Shown here: positions 23,253 through 35,373 of the stretch, in pieces
How the letters are laid out: each line of letters opens with the position of its first letter
How positions within the stretch are numbered: the stretch's first letter is position 1
Assembly (NCBI RefSeq): GCF_016920785.2
Contig: NW_024609835.1
Coordinates: 178,061,109 to 178,125,108, forward strand
Direction of reading: 5' to 3'
Origin: Ixodes scapularis
Taxonomy: Eukaryota; Arthropoda; Arachnida; Ixodida; Ixodidae
DNA: 64,000 bases
The notes under the pieces: generated by a model
Database searches by the model: none
Seen by the model: the letters and a program-made list of their open reading frames with translations, nothing else
What the model was told of the DNA's origin: nothing
Program-made: the position numbers and the translations under genes

Positions 23253-26200
23253 CTTTCTTGTCAAGCGACCTGGGTGGGACCTTGCCTGTCGCCCGCTTGC
23301 TGGGCGATTTAGGTAGGCTTGTCTTCTTCTTGACTTGCGGCGGTTCTGCAGTAACCGAAGCTGCAGGCGTTTCTGCAACCAGCTCTTCGCACACAGGTGC
23401 AGCTTCGACTTCGGAAGGGGCTTCTTCGATACCTGGCTCGGCACCTTGCTGCTCCTCGGACGCTGCCTCCTGGATTACGCTTCCTGTAGTTTCCACTTTA
23501 TCGACATCTTCAGCTGTTACCGCGGACAGTTCACTTTCTGGGGCTGCCTCTGTGTCAAGCACGCTTGCTTCTGCAGCCTGTTCCCCTGAAGGAACTGCTA
23601 GTTCTTGACCTTCATCAGGAGCTTCGGTTTCATCTTGCTTTTGTGCGTCCGAGTCTTCGGTTGTTGGCAGTACGAGTTCATCGGATGGTTCAGTAGCTTT
23701 TTCGTCATCTGTTTTCGCAGAGGCATGCTGATCTTCCGTTGGGGGTTTAGACTCTGGTTTTAACTCACCATCATCTTTGGATTTGGAGTCTATTTCATCT
23801 TCTGCTTTTGTCTCAGCTCCATTCTGCGCTTCTTTTCCTTCGTCGACTTCAGAAACTTTGACATTAGCATGGTGTTCAGTACCGGTTTCTGCTGTCTCTC
23901 CTCCTTCATTCGTAGCAATCTCTGTCCTGGTGTCAATTGAATCCACCGTTTTGTCCACAGGGCTGACCTTCCTCTCATCCTTTAAGTCTTCAACTGTCAC
24001 CTCATCTTGGAATGACGCAATTTTTAGTGGTTCAATTGTATCCACTAACGACTCCTTCTCTGAAGCCTCTGTCATGCCCTTTGCTTCTGATGTTTCTTCT
24101 TCTTGTACATTGTTTGCTTCTTCAACTTCCCCCTTAGTTGGCGCGTCTTGTGCGGACGCCGTTCTTTCAGTTACCTCGTCGCCAGTCACGGCTCTTGATA
24201 TATCTGCCGGTTCTTCTTCCTCCCGGACATCCTTTGAAGACTTGTCTTCTTTTAAGACGTCTTGGGCAGTTTCTTTTTCTTCCGTCGACTCGACTTCTTT
24301 GTTCGACGGCGATGCGTCGGCATGCCCGTTCTTGTCCGGTTGGGGAGAAGCAAGATCTTTGCATCGATCAGATGTATCCTCCTTTTTGCGTGACTCGTTT
24401 TGGTTGTCCCTGCTTCCCGGTTCCAAATGCTCGGTTCCCCCAGGCGATGTAGAAACGAGATTTTTTCCTGGTTCGTGTTTCAGCTCCTCGTTCTCGCCGG
24501 ATTCCTTCACGTCAACCTCCTTCGCGTATTTCTCGTCCTTCTCGTCCTTCTCTTCCAAGCCCTTTTCCTCGTCATATTTTTCGGATTTTCTTCCTTCACT
24601 TTGATTCGACTCAGTCTTATCCGAAGAAAGTTTAGCTTCTTCGCTTTTATTGTCTTTTGTGGCAGTTTCGGGGTGTTCCAGTGGCACCAATTCGGATTCT
24701 TTTTTCGTCTTCTCGGGTATGTCGGCTTTCTCTCCCGTTGCGGAATCAGACTTCTCAGCTTTTCCCGCTTCTAGCCTCCCTTTTTCTTCAAAGTCCAATT
24801 TTGATTCCGATAGTCTCCTTTCCTGTGCTTCTTCGTTGTCCCTTTCTTTGCCCGTCTTTTCGCTGACGGTCGGTTTACCTTGAGTAAAAAATCTCGATTT
24901 CTCTTTTTGATCCTCATGTTCGCTGCATTCACTCGTTGGTTCGGGACCTTCGGCATTCTTTGGGGAAGGCAGCTTTCCCTCAAGCTCGCTTGTTGCTTGT
25001 TCAGGCTTCGGGAGACCTTGAAGAGCATCTTTTATTAATTGTTCAGATGGCGATCCTCTTTTATCGGAGGCCATTAGCCCTGCTGCCATCTCGATTTGTC
25101 CACGTTCTAAAGGGGAATCGGCGCTTTCTGGAGTCAGAGCGTAGAGCTGCGCTTTGATCGCCTCTTCGTCAATTATATCGCTCGGTAAGTCAAGTGCTGT
25201 CGGCAGTTCGCTGGTTTTTACTTTCGGAGCACCTGTAGGAATGGTCGGATCCGTTGTGCCCGTGTAGCACGCTTGCTGGGGTCGTATCGATTCGTCCACC
25301 TCGACCTGCTTCGATGTTTCTATTGTTGTTTCAAGGGCCGGTTCTGCTATTTCGTGCTCACTGAGCAGGCCGTTTGTCTTGGAGACTGTACCTGCGGTCT
25401 CTTCAGGGAGCTTTCTTTCAACCGTGGCCGATCTTGACGGCTTATCGTACACAGCGGGAGGAGGAATGGAAGATTTAGGCCTGGTATCTTGCGGTGCTGG
25501 TTCTTTGTCTTTTCCGATGCTCTCCGCCGGCTGTACATTTGTTGCATTACTTTGGCCTGCCCCTTCATCTGTGTAACCTTTAGCTTCACGAGTCCTTAAG
25601 GATCTACCGTCCGCTAGCACTGTCGTTTTTAGGGGAGCGTGTGCATTATCCAAGTGCGACTCCATTTCCTGCTTTTTCTCCGCGCTCTGGTCCCCATTGG
25701 CTTTGTGATACCCCGCGTCACCACCCCCTATGTGACTCGGAGAAGACTCAACATGCTTCAGAGATTCGACAGCACTGGGGACGGTTGATTCCCCGTGACC
25801 GTTTGTGCTAGTGACTTTGTTTTCCTCTTTGGTATCGCCTTTTGTCGTGGCTGTAGATTCGCAAACGGAATCGCCTCCCCCGCCGTCCGTTAGACCAGAC
25901 GACAGTTCTGGAAAGACCTTCTCGGAATCGACCTTATCAGATTTGGCAGAATAGCTGGTTCCTTCTCTTTCTCGCTCATGCGTGCTGGGAGAGCCTGTTG
26001 AAGAAGGCACTGCACTTTCCGCCCTAGACGCCTGCTGATTTGTCAATGCCGTGCTCTCGTCCCTTGATGTCGCTTCACTGGCCATCGCAGTCCCGTCCGC
26101 CGCAATCCCACATTTTTCTGGCACTTTGGTGGCGACGCTTTCAGGCTTTGGATATGTACTCTGGGACGACACTGAAATGTTGCTCTTTTCTTCGGTTGAT

Positions 26201-26526
26201 TGTGGTCCTTTGTCTTCTTCCCCTATTTTGGCATCTGCACCTTCGCTGCTCAAGTGAGCAGCCGACACGGTTTGAATCGTGCTCTGGCGCTCTGTCGACG
26301 AACCGGGCGTCTTGGAATCCCTTGAAGCTGCACTGTCAGATTTGGGGATTGCACCTGACAACTTGGCGGCAGCCAGCGGCGAAACGTCATCGTTGGAGGG
26401 TTCCAGACCTGCTACTGAACTGGCTTCAGAATTCGCCGGCTTTGCCTGAGACTTCTGCTTGTCGTCGTTGCTCACTGCTGGCTCGTCGATCTGTTGAGGG
26501 GCATCGGGGCCGCTAGCTTTGTCCAT
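23253..26526 (-). CDS. Tau/MAP2/MAP4-family protein, large acidic projection-domain exon
   Basis: This exon encodes 1091 codons plus one base of a microtubule-associated protein. The chosen start at 26526 has a strong context (GCCGCATGG) and lies just after a possible acceptor (TTTCCACGCACAG); the frame also opens 25 codons earlier at 26601. The protein begins MDKASGPDAPQQ and is very rich in Glu, Lys, Ser, Ala and Asp, with no signal peptide or membrane segment, so it should be a disordered cytoplasmic projection domain. A Lys/Glu-rich tract such as EEKDEKDEKYAKEVDVKE lies in the middle. The C-terminal end turns basic and Pro/Ser-rich (KKKTSLPKSPSKRATGK), as in the region leading to tau repeats. 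The donor AAAG|GTGGGT at 23252 joins in phase to the next exon. MAP2 and MAP4 have a comparably large exon; fly tau and nematode PTL-1 do not to my knowledge. Alone the exon would be anonymous; the downstream repeat exon identifies it. Confidence 0.88.
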
Positions 26527-27330
26527 GCGGCGGGGGGCTCTGTGCGTGGAAACAAGGGCATGCTGCGTTAGAAAAAGACGGTGCCCCGCATCGGTCAACA
26601 TTCGGGTTGCAGATAAGTGACTCGATGCGACCGCCGTAGCCAGGGTTGCCTTTCTCTCCCCGTGATGAAAGCCATATCATCCGAAATATTATCTACAAAG
26701 ACCAAAAGGAAAGGTGTTTTACACACGATGCTTCAAATATTTTCTTTTTCCCATCCAGAGTAACGACTCAACGTCGCCTTCTAAGAGGTGTGGGCAACGC
26801 AGAAAACCAATGATATTCCCTTCTTCCCGAGAACAGGTTCCGTTGTGCATTATTTAAGAGTATGAATATCGCGGGCAATGGAGCTGTTTTCGCTTCATTG
26901 ACCTCGCGGCTGCATGGCTTCAGACAGAAAATTATATTCTTGTTCGCATATTACTTGCACGTTAGCCCCTCTTAGATCTAGAGGCTTTGAGGCAGGAGCC
27001 AATGAATACGGCTAACTAATATGGCTAACGCACTACATCCTGTGGCCACACGATGGGCGATGGGGAAAGCACGGGTGAGGTATCCATCGTAGCGTAAGTC
27101 ATTAATAAAACCTTTTTTTATTATTTGTCTTCACATTGTAGCAGCTGAAACTCTTAGTCACTTTTTCAGTGAATTATTCACTTTGTTGCCTACATTTTAT
27201 AAAACGCACCAAGTTTTAATAACGAAATTTTAAAAAGCGGAAAGGCAGTCTGCCTTAGAATGGCGTCGGATGTTTTTTCTGTGGGGAGGCCATTTCGATA
27301 GGGTAATTAGGAAATCTAGATTGAGATGCT

Positions 27331-27332
<2 letters not shown>

Positions 27333-27392
<60 letters not shown>
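27333..27392. repeat. (TA)n microsatellite, about 60 bp
   Basis: An uninterrupted TA dinucleotide run, with a second run of about 20 bp starting at 27447. Confidence 0.95.
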
Positions 27393-27395
<3 letters not shown>

Positions 27396-27704
27396 GCAAT
27401 AAACTCCTAGCATAGCAACTCCGCAAGTACGGATCTCTGACTTTTTATATATATATATATATATATTCGGCTCTGCCAATAGCTGAACTCTCCACATCTG
27501 CCAGTCGAGTGTTTTTATGACTAGACAAGAAAGTACAAAAGTGGACCTACTGCTTTTGGTGTTTTTCTAATGACCCTTCCTGACACTTGATAGCATTTTA
27601 GTAAAATAATTCTGAGTTCGATCTTTGGACCAGACCGTTTGCATATAAGTGGGTACAATACCGGGTGGGCAGTTACGCCATCACCACTGCGTGACTCCCG
27701 TTAA

Positions 27705-27875
27705 AGGTCGGTCCACACATTCAGCTCAACGTGGACTTAGTGTGGCATTGTGTGTGCACACTTGGAACAAACGGGCCACATGGAGATCAGCGCTGAGACT
27801 GCGCTGACACATCGCTAAGTCAGCGCTGTGTCTATAACCCTCAATTAGCCCTGTGCTGTATGTGCGAGCAGGCCT
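27705..27875. mobile_element. Small TTAA-flanked MITE (171 bp)
   Basis: TTAA at 27701-27704 is followed by AGGTCGGTCCACACA. The right end TGTGCGAGCAGGCCT is a degenerate reverse complement, followed by TTAA at 27876-27879. The left terminus matches the element at 58840. TTAA targets are typical of piggyBac-type elements. No coding. Confidence 0.5.
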
Positions 27876-28602
27876 TTAAAAATCCCAGTATCGCGATCGC
27901 ATTGTAATGGCTAAATTGCTTCTTTTTTTTTTTTTCAGCACTGTACTGGTTTCTTTATTTATTAATATTGTGGTGTCTAAATAGTAATAGCGCCCAATTG
28001 GCCCCTGGGAGTATTTTGAATTAGAAGCAGATCCTCAATGTTTGTATGTGTAAATTACGATTGAAGTTTCTTAGCTGGAAGAACAAAAGCCCGACAACAT
28101 AAAAGCACGAAAGCATACATCGCATGCCAGTCATCTCCATACGAACCGCTGTTGGACGGGAGGGGTAATATCACCAAGGTCTTGAATATATCCAACAAAT
28201 AAAGACAGGGTTCCGCTTCTGAGCACCCTACGTCTGACTAGAAGTCATACAGCGTGTTCTTTTAGATAATGTGTGGAATAATAAAAAGCACAGATAAAAT
28301 AGTTTACTACCAACTGAGGATGAATTATATGGTACAAATTTCTCACGCTTTGCTAGGTTCGAAAATCAAATATTGCCATTTGGTTTCGGGACAACGCAAC
28401 TAAAACAAGTATAAACACACTGATTACTCTATTGTAAAAATCGTTCAGCCTTTCCACTCTTGTGAAGAAGGAAGACCGGCGGAGCTGTACTCAATACACT
28501 GTGTGCTTCTTCTTCGTCGGCGTCTGTTTTTGGCGCTGTTTCTTACGATGAATTCTCACCAACGCCCCTAACTATCCATTCTTCTGTTATAGCTGGAAAG
28601 GT

Positions 28603-28674
28603 TACCGCCATCTACGAGCGATGGCGGAAATCATAATAATTGTGTGCTTGCCGCCGTCGCTTATAGATGGCGGT
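28603..28674. repeat. Hairpin with 25-bp arms
   Basis: TACCGCCATCTACGAGCGAT and the following GGCGG pair with 28650-28674 with about three mismatches over 25 bases, around a loop of about 22 bases. Confidence 0.75.
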
Positions 28675-29821
28675 AGCTGTTCAGGTAGGTTTGTGTCAAC
28701 ATACACGGACACGACCCAGGGGAACCTAGCCTTTAACAGCTCCACTGTGAAAAAAGTTCTGCGTTTCACTGAAATTGTTCTCTACGACGCTAGCGCCGAA
28801 ATATTATCTTTAAGCCACAATGTCATAAAAATTGCCAGTATTACTGACTACCGCTTATTGCGTTCTTATTTATTTTCTAGAGCTGAGTTTCTTGCTTTTT
28901 ATCAGATTTTTACCAGACCCTACGCGAATCTGTTATCAATATCTGGAGCTAGAAATTTGGCATCGTTCCTCACTTTCGTTACAATTATACGTGTCCATCG
29001 TTTTTGTTTTATAACCTGCCTACCCTGCTCATGTAATTCATTAGTGATGGGATTAATATTCATTATTTAAATGAAAAACGTAGGAGCTTATTTTGACTAG
29101 AGAAATAATAGCATTGTTTCATTTGTATTATCGAACCATGTCCCGCGCGCGTAGGGGCACCGGGCCCAGCCAAGCTTTCTCTTGGAAGCTTTTACTCCCG
29201 TCCCCTCAGCACAGGCTTGGTGTACGTGAAGTTCAAGCCTACGTTCAGGTTCAGGCAGAAAAAGTTATTCGGAGCAATAAAACTAAACTTAATAAAGGTA
29301 AAATAGAGACGTTGATCACAATACTTCCTCAATCTGACCTGAAACGTTTAATTCCCTTATCTTACAAATAAATAGTGTCTGTTTTCACAAAGCTTTTTCC
29401 ACAGTGTTATGCACAAAGTGTTTTCTGTGCAGCTCACAAGTCTTCTGACAACAAAGCTTTCGAACGTTTTATGAAAGTTATGAGCCTTCATGTTGGTGAC
29501 GACCCAAGCTTTATCTAATTTGTCATTATTAAACCACAACGAAAACCACTTCATTGAAATATTAAAAAAATAGTATCGTACCCGACAGCCTAAGAACCAG
29601 CTGAAACAGGAACACTGCCACTAGAAGTAATGTACAGTAGAGTGTCCGCCGGCGAACAAAGCTTGCGAACATGAAAGACGAAATCAATCTGTACAGACGA
29701 GCTTTCATTAAGAGGTCATCGACCGCGCACAACAGCCAGGACAATGCGTGCAGCACCGAGCGCAATTGAATGAGTGTTCGGAGTCTTGCCATTGCCCGCT
29801 CCAGTCATAATCGATTGGCAA

Positions 29822-29860
29822 GCCTCAAATAACCCATCGGGTGAAGGTTATTTGAGAGGC
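29822..29860. repeat. Short hairpin
   Basis: GCCTCAAATAACC pairs with GGTTATTTGAGAGGC, with a two-base bulge, around a loop of about 10 bases. Confidence 0.6.
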
Positions 29861-31411
29861 TACCTGCGAACACTGCCATGCCATGGTGGCGTCGCCTCGT
29901 CACATATCCACGTCATTGGTACTAAAGAATGACCATAAAATCGTCATTCATTATTGCACACCACAGCGGGAATTCGGAAGTCTCAAGTGTCCTATACAAG
30001 TTCAAGTGTCACTGCACTCCCGCCTGTATTTCCACTCTAATAAGAAATCTGTCGCGTCTACCTTCCTTCGAAGCACTTTCGTGAGTAAACGCTGCAATCT
30101 AGAAAGGGTGCTCGGCGAATGATGAGGCTTGATGTACGTTTAGAACTTTAACAAAGCGGTATATGCTGCAGCACCGAGCATGATGTAAACATATGAAACA
30201 ACACGCATAGTGACACTATACAGACTGTTTGCTTTTTTTTTAGCTCGAAAGTTGTTACCTATTTTTAGCCGCATCATTCCACGTAGATTTTAGCGATTGG
30301 CTTTCCCAACCGCTTTATGGGAAAGCAGACAGCTGATTTCTGAGAGTGTACGCTGTCACACTATACACACGTCTCTGCTTAAGATATAAACATAAAACAA
30401 GACAATTATACAAATACAAACACAGTGAAAACACATGATAAAACTTAAGGTTAAAGATGGTAATGTTTTTATTTTATTTCATTTTCAACATGGGCCAGTG
30501 CCAATGCAGTAATCAAGAAAATAATGGTACACTTGGCTGGTCTCTGTGCTCACGTCGGGACGATCTGGATTTTTACTCTCTACCAGACTGACGTGAGCGA
30601 AATTTGCCATATTCCAAACTTCGTGGTTATAAGCTCTCAGTTAGAAAGAGGCAGGTATAACGCGGATATATGATGGGTCTCTCGGTAATTATTTCTTATT
30701 TATTACCTGAATATGTCGATAAACCACGAATCATTTCTGGGCGTGTAAAATTATAGAGTTAAAAATCAACCGACCATTGATGTCATCACAAAAATAAAAA
30801 AACAAGAAGGAATGGGAGAACAGTAATTTTTGTGGCACGGGAGAGATATGGAACAAATTCAGGAACCTCCATTAACATGAAAGATCATTTCAATGATAAA
30901 AAAAGTACTCGTATATGAGAGTTTGACACAACTGTTGGCGTGAGTTATTTCTAACCGAAAATAACGTGGAAAGATTGTTACGGGAAATCTGAATTATGAA
31001 TGTTCGAACGCCCATGACGAAAGCAAGTATCTAACCCTTTAAACAGGTGTACTCATATTGCGAATGATGTAACAAATTCCTGCTACGCTCTACCGCGACA
31101 AAAAATAAATTGAAAGCTCACTATAACGATTTGGTTAGGCCTACATTTACAGTTTCAAGGAACTAATTGCAAAACAATTTTTGTTCGAACATAGAAAACA
31201 AAGAACACGAGAAAGAAGGCAGACGAGAAATTTTACAGGAAAATAAAGAAATAATACTATAAATGCAATGTAAGAGACGTAAAGTTTCCCATTTTAAAAT
31301 TTTCTTTCATTGTCGGAAGCAAATTAAGCATTCCAAGGAAACAGCAAGCGATTTCGATAACTGATTGAGCTATCGGACAGACATAGAAAGATTACAATTT
31401 AACGAAGCACT

Positions 31412-32850
31412 ATGGTCACTCAAAACTGTGAAACGCAGGGAGGGGAAGACTGGAAAGTGACACACGTGGTGCCGATGCACGAGAAAGGGGCCAAAAAAGA
31501 AGTTACTAGTTACAGATACATTTCACTAACCTGTACATGTGGCAAATTACTGGGACCTGTTTTATATTCTCACATTATAAAGCATCTAAAATGTCACAAT
31601 TATTTTCTTAATCACAACATGGATTTCGGAAAGGGCTATCATGTACTACAAAACTGACTGAGCTACATCATGTTTTGGCCACTGGTGTCGACAAAGGCGG
31701 ACAGATTAATTTTGTTTTCTAAGATTATAAAAAAGCGTTCGATACGGTATCGCATAAAACTATTATCACACAAAAGAGGGCGCCTAAACTTAGCCACGGA
31801 TATTCTAAGTGGATACAAGCCTACCTACAACGTTATTCATGTGTTGTTTTAAATGGCCAAACTTCAGATTTTGTTGAGCTAACATCCGGCGTACCACAAG
31901 GCTTCCTTTGGGACCCTGGTTATTTTTAATATCTGTCAATGATAATAATGACGGTGTAAATTCATGGGTACATTTGTTCGTGGATAATCGTGTTGTTTAC
32001 GCGGGCATAACAGATGATGAGAGTTCAAATCGGCTGCAGGGTGACCTGAACCGAACGGAACAATGGTGTAAAAAGTGCAAGATGGAATTCCATGTAAAAA
32101 ATGTGTCGACATTAGTTTTACCCGTAAAACAAAAACAAAATGTTAAACGTCTTATCAACTGAATAAGGAAACCGTACAAATAAAGCAAACGGTTAAATAT
32201 GTAGGCCTCACGCTATCAGCGGACTCCATTAGAAATGCACATATTAACGAAGTTCTTATGAGGGCTGGAAGAGCGCTTAGATTTTCAAACAGAAATTTAA
32301 AGAAATCAGCTAAAGCTATCAAAGAGCTCGCCAATCTCTCGTATGAACGACCAGTTTTAGAGTGCGCCTGCACCGTCTGGGATCCTTCTCAGCAAAACCA
32401 CATTGTTGCTCTAGAGAGAATTCAGAGTCGTGCTCCCCGTTCCGTTTTGGTGCAATTTGAACGTCTTGCGAGTGTAACTGACATGATTAAAGAACCGGAA
32501 TGGTCTACGTTGGCATTTAGACGAACGAATTTACGTTTTAAGTTTTCATACAAGATATATATATATATATTGATATCAGAATGCAACTGCATTAATAGCT
32601 CACCTTACTTTAATACCTTAAATTATATCTACCGAAGAAAAGATCACATTCACAAGACAAGAGAACATCGCGCAAAAACTAAATTGCGCAGAAAATCTTT
32701 TGTTTTAAAACGAGTAAGGAGTAGAATGCCTTGTCCAGCGAGAGTATGTGTGCCGCAAATTCAGAAATGTTTTTTTTTTCTTCAGGTTTATGCGCCCCTT
32801 GCGATAATACTGATGCCGCTGAAGGATCATGATGAATAAAGAAATATTAC
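31412..32850 (+). mobile_element. Decayed CR1/Jockey-like LINE, reverse transcriptase C-terminal half
   Basis: Non-LTR reverse transcriptase remains, readable in order across several frames. WKVTHVVPMHEKG and YISLTCTCGKLL lie at 31450-31560, a degenerate FLDYKKAFDTVSHK equivalent at about 31715-31760, VELTSGVPQG near 31875-31900, a degraded catalytic region near 31980, and the conserved C-terminal part (RALRFSNRNLKKSAK, VLECACTVWDPSQ, LERIQSRA) at 32258-32450. Frameshifts and stops interrupt it repeatedly, and a TA run interrupts it at about 32554. The element ends at about 32850 after GATGAATAAAGAAA. It is 5'-truncated: no endonuclease or ORF1 was seen. It is dead as a coding unit. The clade is inferred from the order and wording of the motifs and could be CR1 or Jockey. 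Confidence 0.85.
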
Positions 32851-33676
32851 GTTCACGTTCCTCCCTTCGTGATTGGCTCTTCGGCTTTCTTATCGACAAA
32901 TGCCGCAATCTGATCGGAGGAGGGGCGATAATAAGAACCTCGGGGCTTGCTGACTGTCACCACACTCAAAGCGATAAGGCAATGGGACCATGAAGTGCGA
33001 TCTGCGCTGCAAGTTTAGTTATGTTTTATATTTAAAAAAAAACGTTACGGCAAGCGCTTTTTTTTTTTCGATGTTTTATTTTGTAGCTGCTTGATCATTT
33101 GCTCGGGTGTTCCGTTAATCACAATCGGCGAAATGAGACGCGGAATGCGTCCCCAGCGTATTTCTAGCAAAGCGTATGAACTCTGCTGTCTGTTGCGACA
33201 TCAGATCAGCAGGAAAGGATCCGTTCACAAAAAGCAAAACTCGGCCCATACAGGAGCGGGCTGTTGTACCCAGTGGCCCACTTCCAGTGAAGTATTGCGC
33301 GCTGGCAGGTACAAAACATCATCGCGGTGACAAACGCATACGTTAATTTCTGTTAATTTCCAAGTAAATTGGACGTGGTTGTGGAAGCTTGCACTACAAT
33401 AAAAAAGGTAAAAAAAGTCCTGCGATAATCCACACTACACTCACATCGATCCGAGCCTTGTGACACCATTACACGTGTGAACCAATCCTTTTGGAGAGTG
33501 ACGCGCTCATTCACTTCACACAGCGAAGCCCTCTATCGAACGCGATCTGCGCCTCAGGTGTCGTGATGCAACGTAACAGCAACTTCAGCCATCTAGCGTG
33601 TGCTGCGCGTGACTCATATGCGCTGTAGCTGCCGTCAACACATGCGGTTTATTAGACGGCGCGGCTCTGTGGTAGC
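32851..33676. other. Unassigned DNA
   Basis: Between the LINE and the hAT-like element. Only short frames without recognisable domains, and T/A runs. Confidence 0.5.
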
Positions 33677-35040
33677 ACGTTTGGTAGGGTGACCACCTTC
33701 CTGCTAGCGAAATGCGGGACACGTGGAGGAAGGGGGGATCGGCTGCTAACGAAATGCGGGACACGCCGGGGGGGAGCGGGGGGGGGGGGGGGGGGGTGCG
33801 GAGAGATTTATCAACACGCACATTATGGAAAGAGGCTCTGTTACCACATTTAATTCCCTTTGCTGTTTATACACCTGCAAATTGGATTGCAGCAATTAGG
33901 CTAAAAAAACTTTTCACTCCAGTGATATATTTTTATGGCAATTATGTTATTCAATGTGTCAAAGTTGAAAGCATAAAAAACTGCAGCAGAACTCAATGCA
34001 TCAAATGAAACTAAGGAACAGTAAGCTTTCTTAGGGTCATTGTTTCCTGTCAACGCTTACTTTTATCAACCTCATCCTACACAAATATTTAACATCGAAA
34101 ATAATCTCTGGAGAAGGGGAACGAGAAGGACAAAAGACAAACAAAAACACAAGATTTGTGTTTGTCCTTTGTCTCTCTTGTTCCCTCGTCCAGGGATTAT
34201 TTTCGTCATTCTTGTCCAGCACGCTTGCACCTTTGCATTCAATTGCATTATAAAGTTTAACTTTATGTATTTAGACCGTTGTGGGTTGCAGGCCTTTTGC
34301 CTTGTGTTTTCATAAAAAACAAATCCACAGCAAATTTTTTTGCATTTACAGCTATTTTGAAATATTTACAAGATTATATATTTTAACTATTGGCGAGCAA
34401 ATTTCCTTGAAATACTTTTCCACCAAGGGGTGAGACACAACGGATCATTCGCGTCGGTTCACTTTCAAGAACGGTGGTCGCTTCCCGCAATTCTTGGATA
34501 GAAAATGTCGTACCCTTACTGAAAAAGCCATTTGTATGAAAAATGTATTGTGTCTAATAAACACATATGAATCATAAACGATATATAAGAAGACATAGGA
34601 ACCATATAAGAACTTTATAAGAGCTACAAAAGATATATAAGAACATATAAAAACCATATAAGAACCTTTTAAGTAACTTCTCACAAGTTTAGTATATGGT
34701 TTTTATATGTTCTTATATAGTTATAATATGGCGCTTATATGGTTCTAATAAGTTCTTATATATCTTGTATGATACATATATCTTTGTTGGACACAAACAT
34801 TTCTCATACAAACTAGATTTTCCAATAGGGACTATTGCAATTCACAGGATTACCAGCGACCTCTGCGCTTCCCCGTGCCCCGTTGTTCGGCAGCACCATG
34901 AGTTGCAGAGTGAAATTTACGACAGGATGAAATGCGGGACATTTTGAAGATTTTGGAATTTTCCGCGGGACGCGGGACACGAGCCCTCAATGCAGGACAG
35001 TCCCGCGAGTCGCGGGACGGGTGGTCACCCTAACGTTTCG
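33677..35040. mobile_element. hAT-like non-autonomous element with 8-bp target duplication
   Basis: ACGTTTGG (33677-33684) and ACGTTTCG (35033-35040) flank an element of 1348 bp with terminal inverted repeats TAGGGTGACCACC and GGTGGTCACCCTA. Eight-base duplications and this terminus fit the hAT superfamily. Subterminal regions carry repeated GCGGGACA/TGTCCCGC motifs (33715-33770 and 34930-35020). Inside are a G-rich run, a 110-bp palindrome (34096-34205) and an AT-rich palindromic minisatellite (34560-34790). No transposase is recognisable, so it is non-autonomous. One mismatch in the duplication suggests some age. Confidence 0.75.
34096..34205. repeat. 110-bp palindrome inside the hAT-like element
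   Basis: CGAAAATAATCTCTGGAGAA at the left pairs with the right end (CCAGGGATTATTTTCG). The centre is around 34150 (AACACAAGATTTGTGTTTGT). Arms match over about 50 bases with several differences. Confidence 0.8.
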
Positions 35041-35373
35041 TTCAGAGACAGCGGACCCGGAAACGAATTCTGAGAAAGCCGCGCCGGGTTCAGGGGATTT
35101 TCTTTTTTAAGCATTTGGCGATATTGGTGAAGGACGCCAATATCGCCATGACGGAACAAAGTAAGAACGGGAGGGCGCGGCCTATTATGTCCATGCTCTT
35201 CGCTGCCCGATTCGTTCTTCGGCGATCTGAATGAGTAAAGCCGCAGCCTGATTGACTGCGGAGTGATAATCGGAAGCATGCGACTAGACAGTGGCCCCGC
35301 GGACCGTCATCCAGCAGAGTCTTGTGGCGTGCGCATATCCTCACGTTCCGTTTAGGTGTCGCACGCTCTCTAT

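Larger units (their letters stand above)
26527..31400. other. Non-coding DNA upstream of the large exon
   Basis: No coding exon recognised. It contains possible acceptors just upstream of 26526, a (TA)n microsatellite at 27333-27392 and a shorter one at 27447-27466, a TTAA-flanked MITE at 27705-27875, and hairpins at 28603-28674 and 29822-29860. Any 5' non-coding exon of the tau-family gene would be here or further right. Confidence 0.5.

Noticed and set aside
23777..24604. Plus-strand Ser/Phe-rich frame of 275 codons
   Set aside because: Exact antisense of the acidic tau-family exon; Ser-rich composition is the reverse of the Glu/Lys codons.
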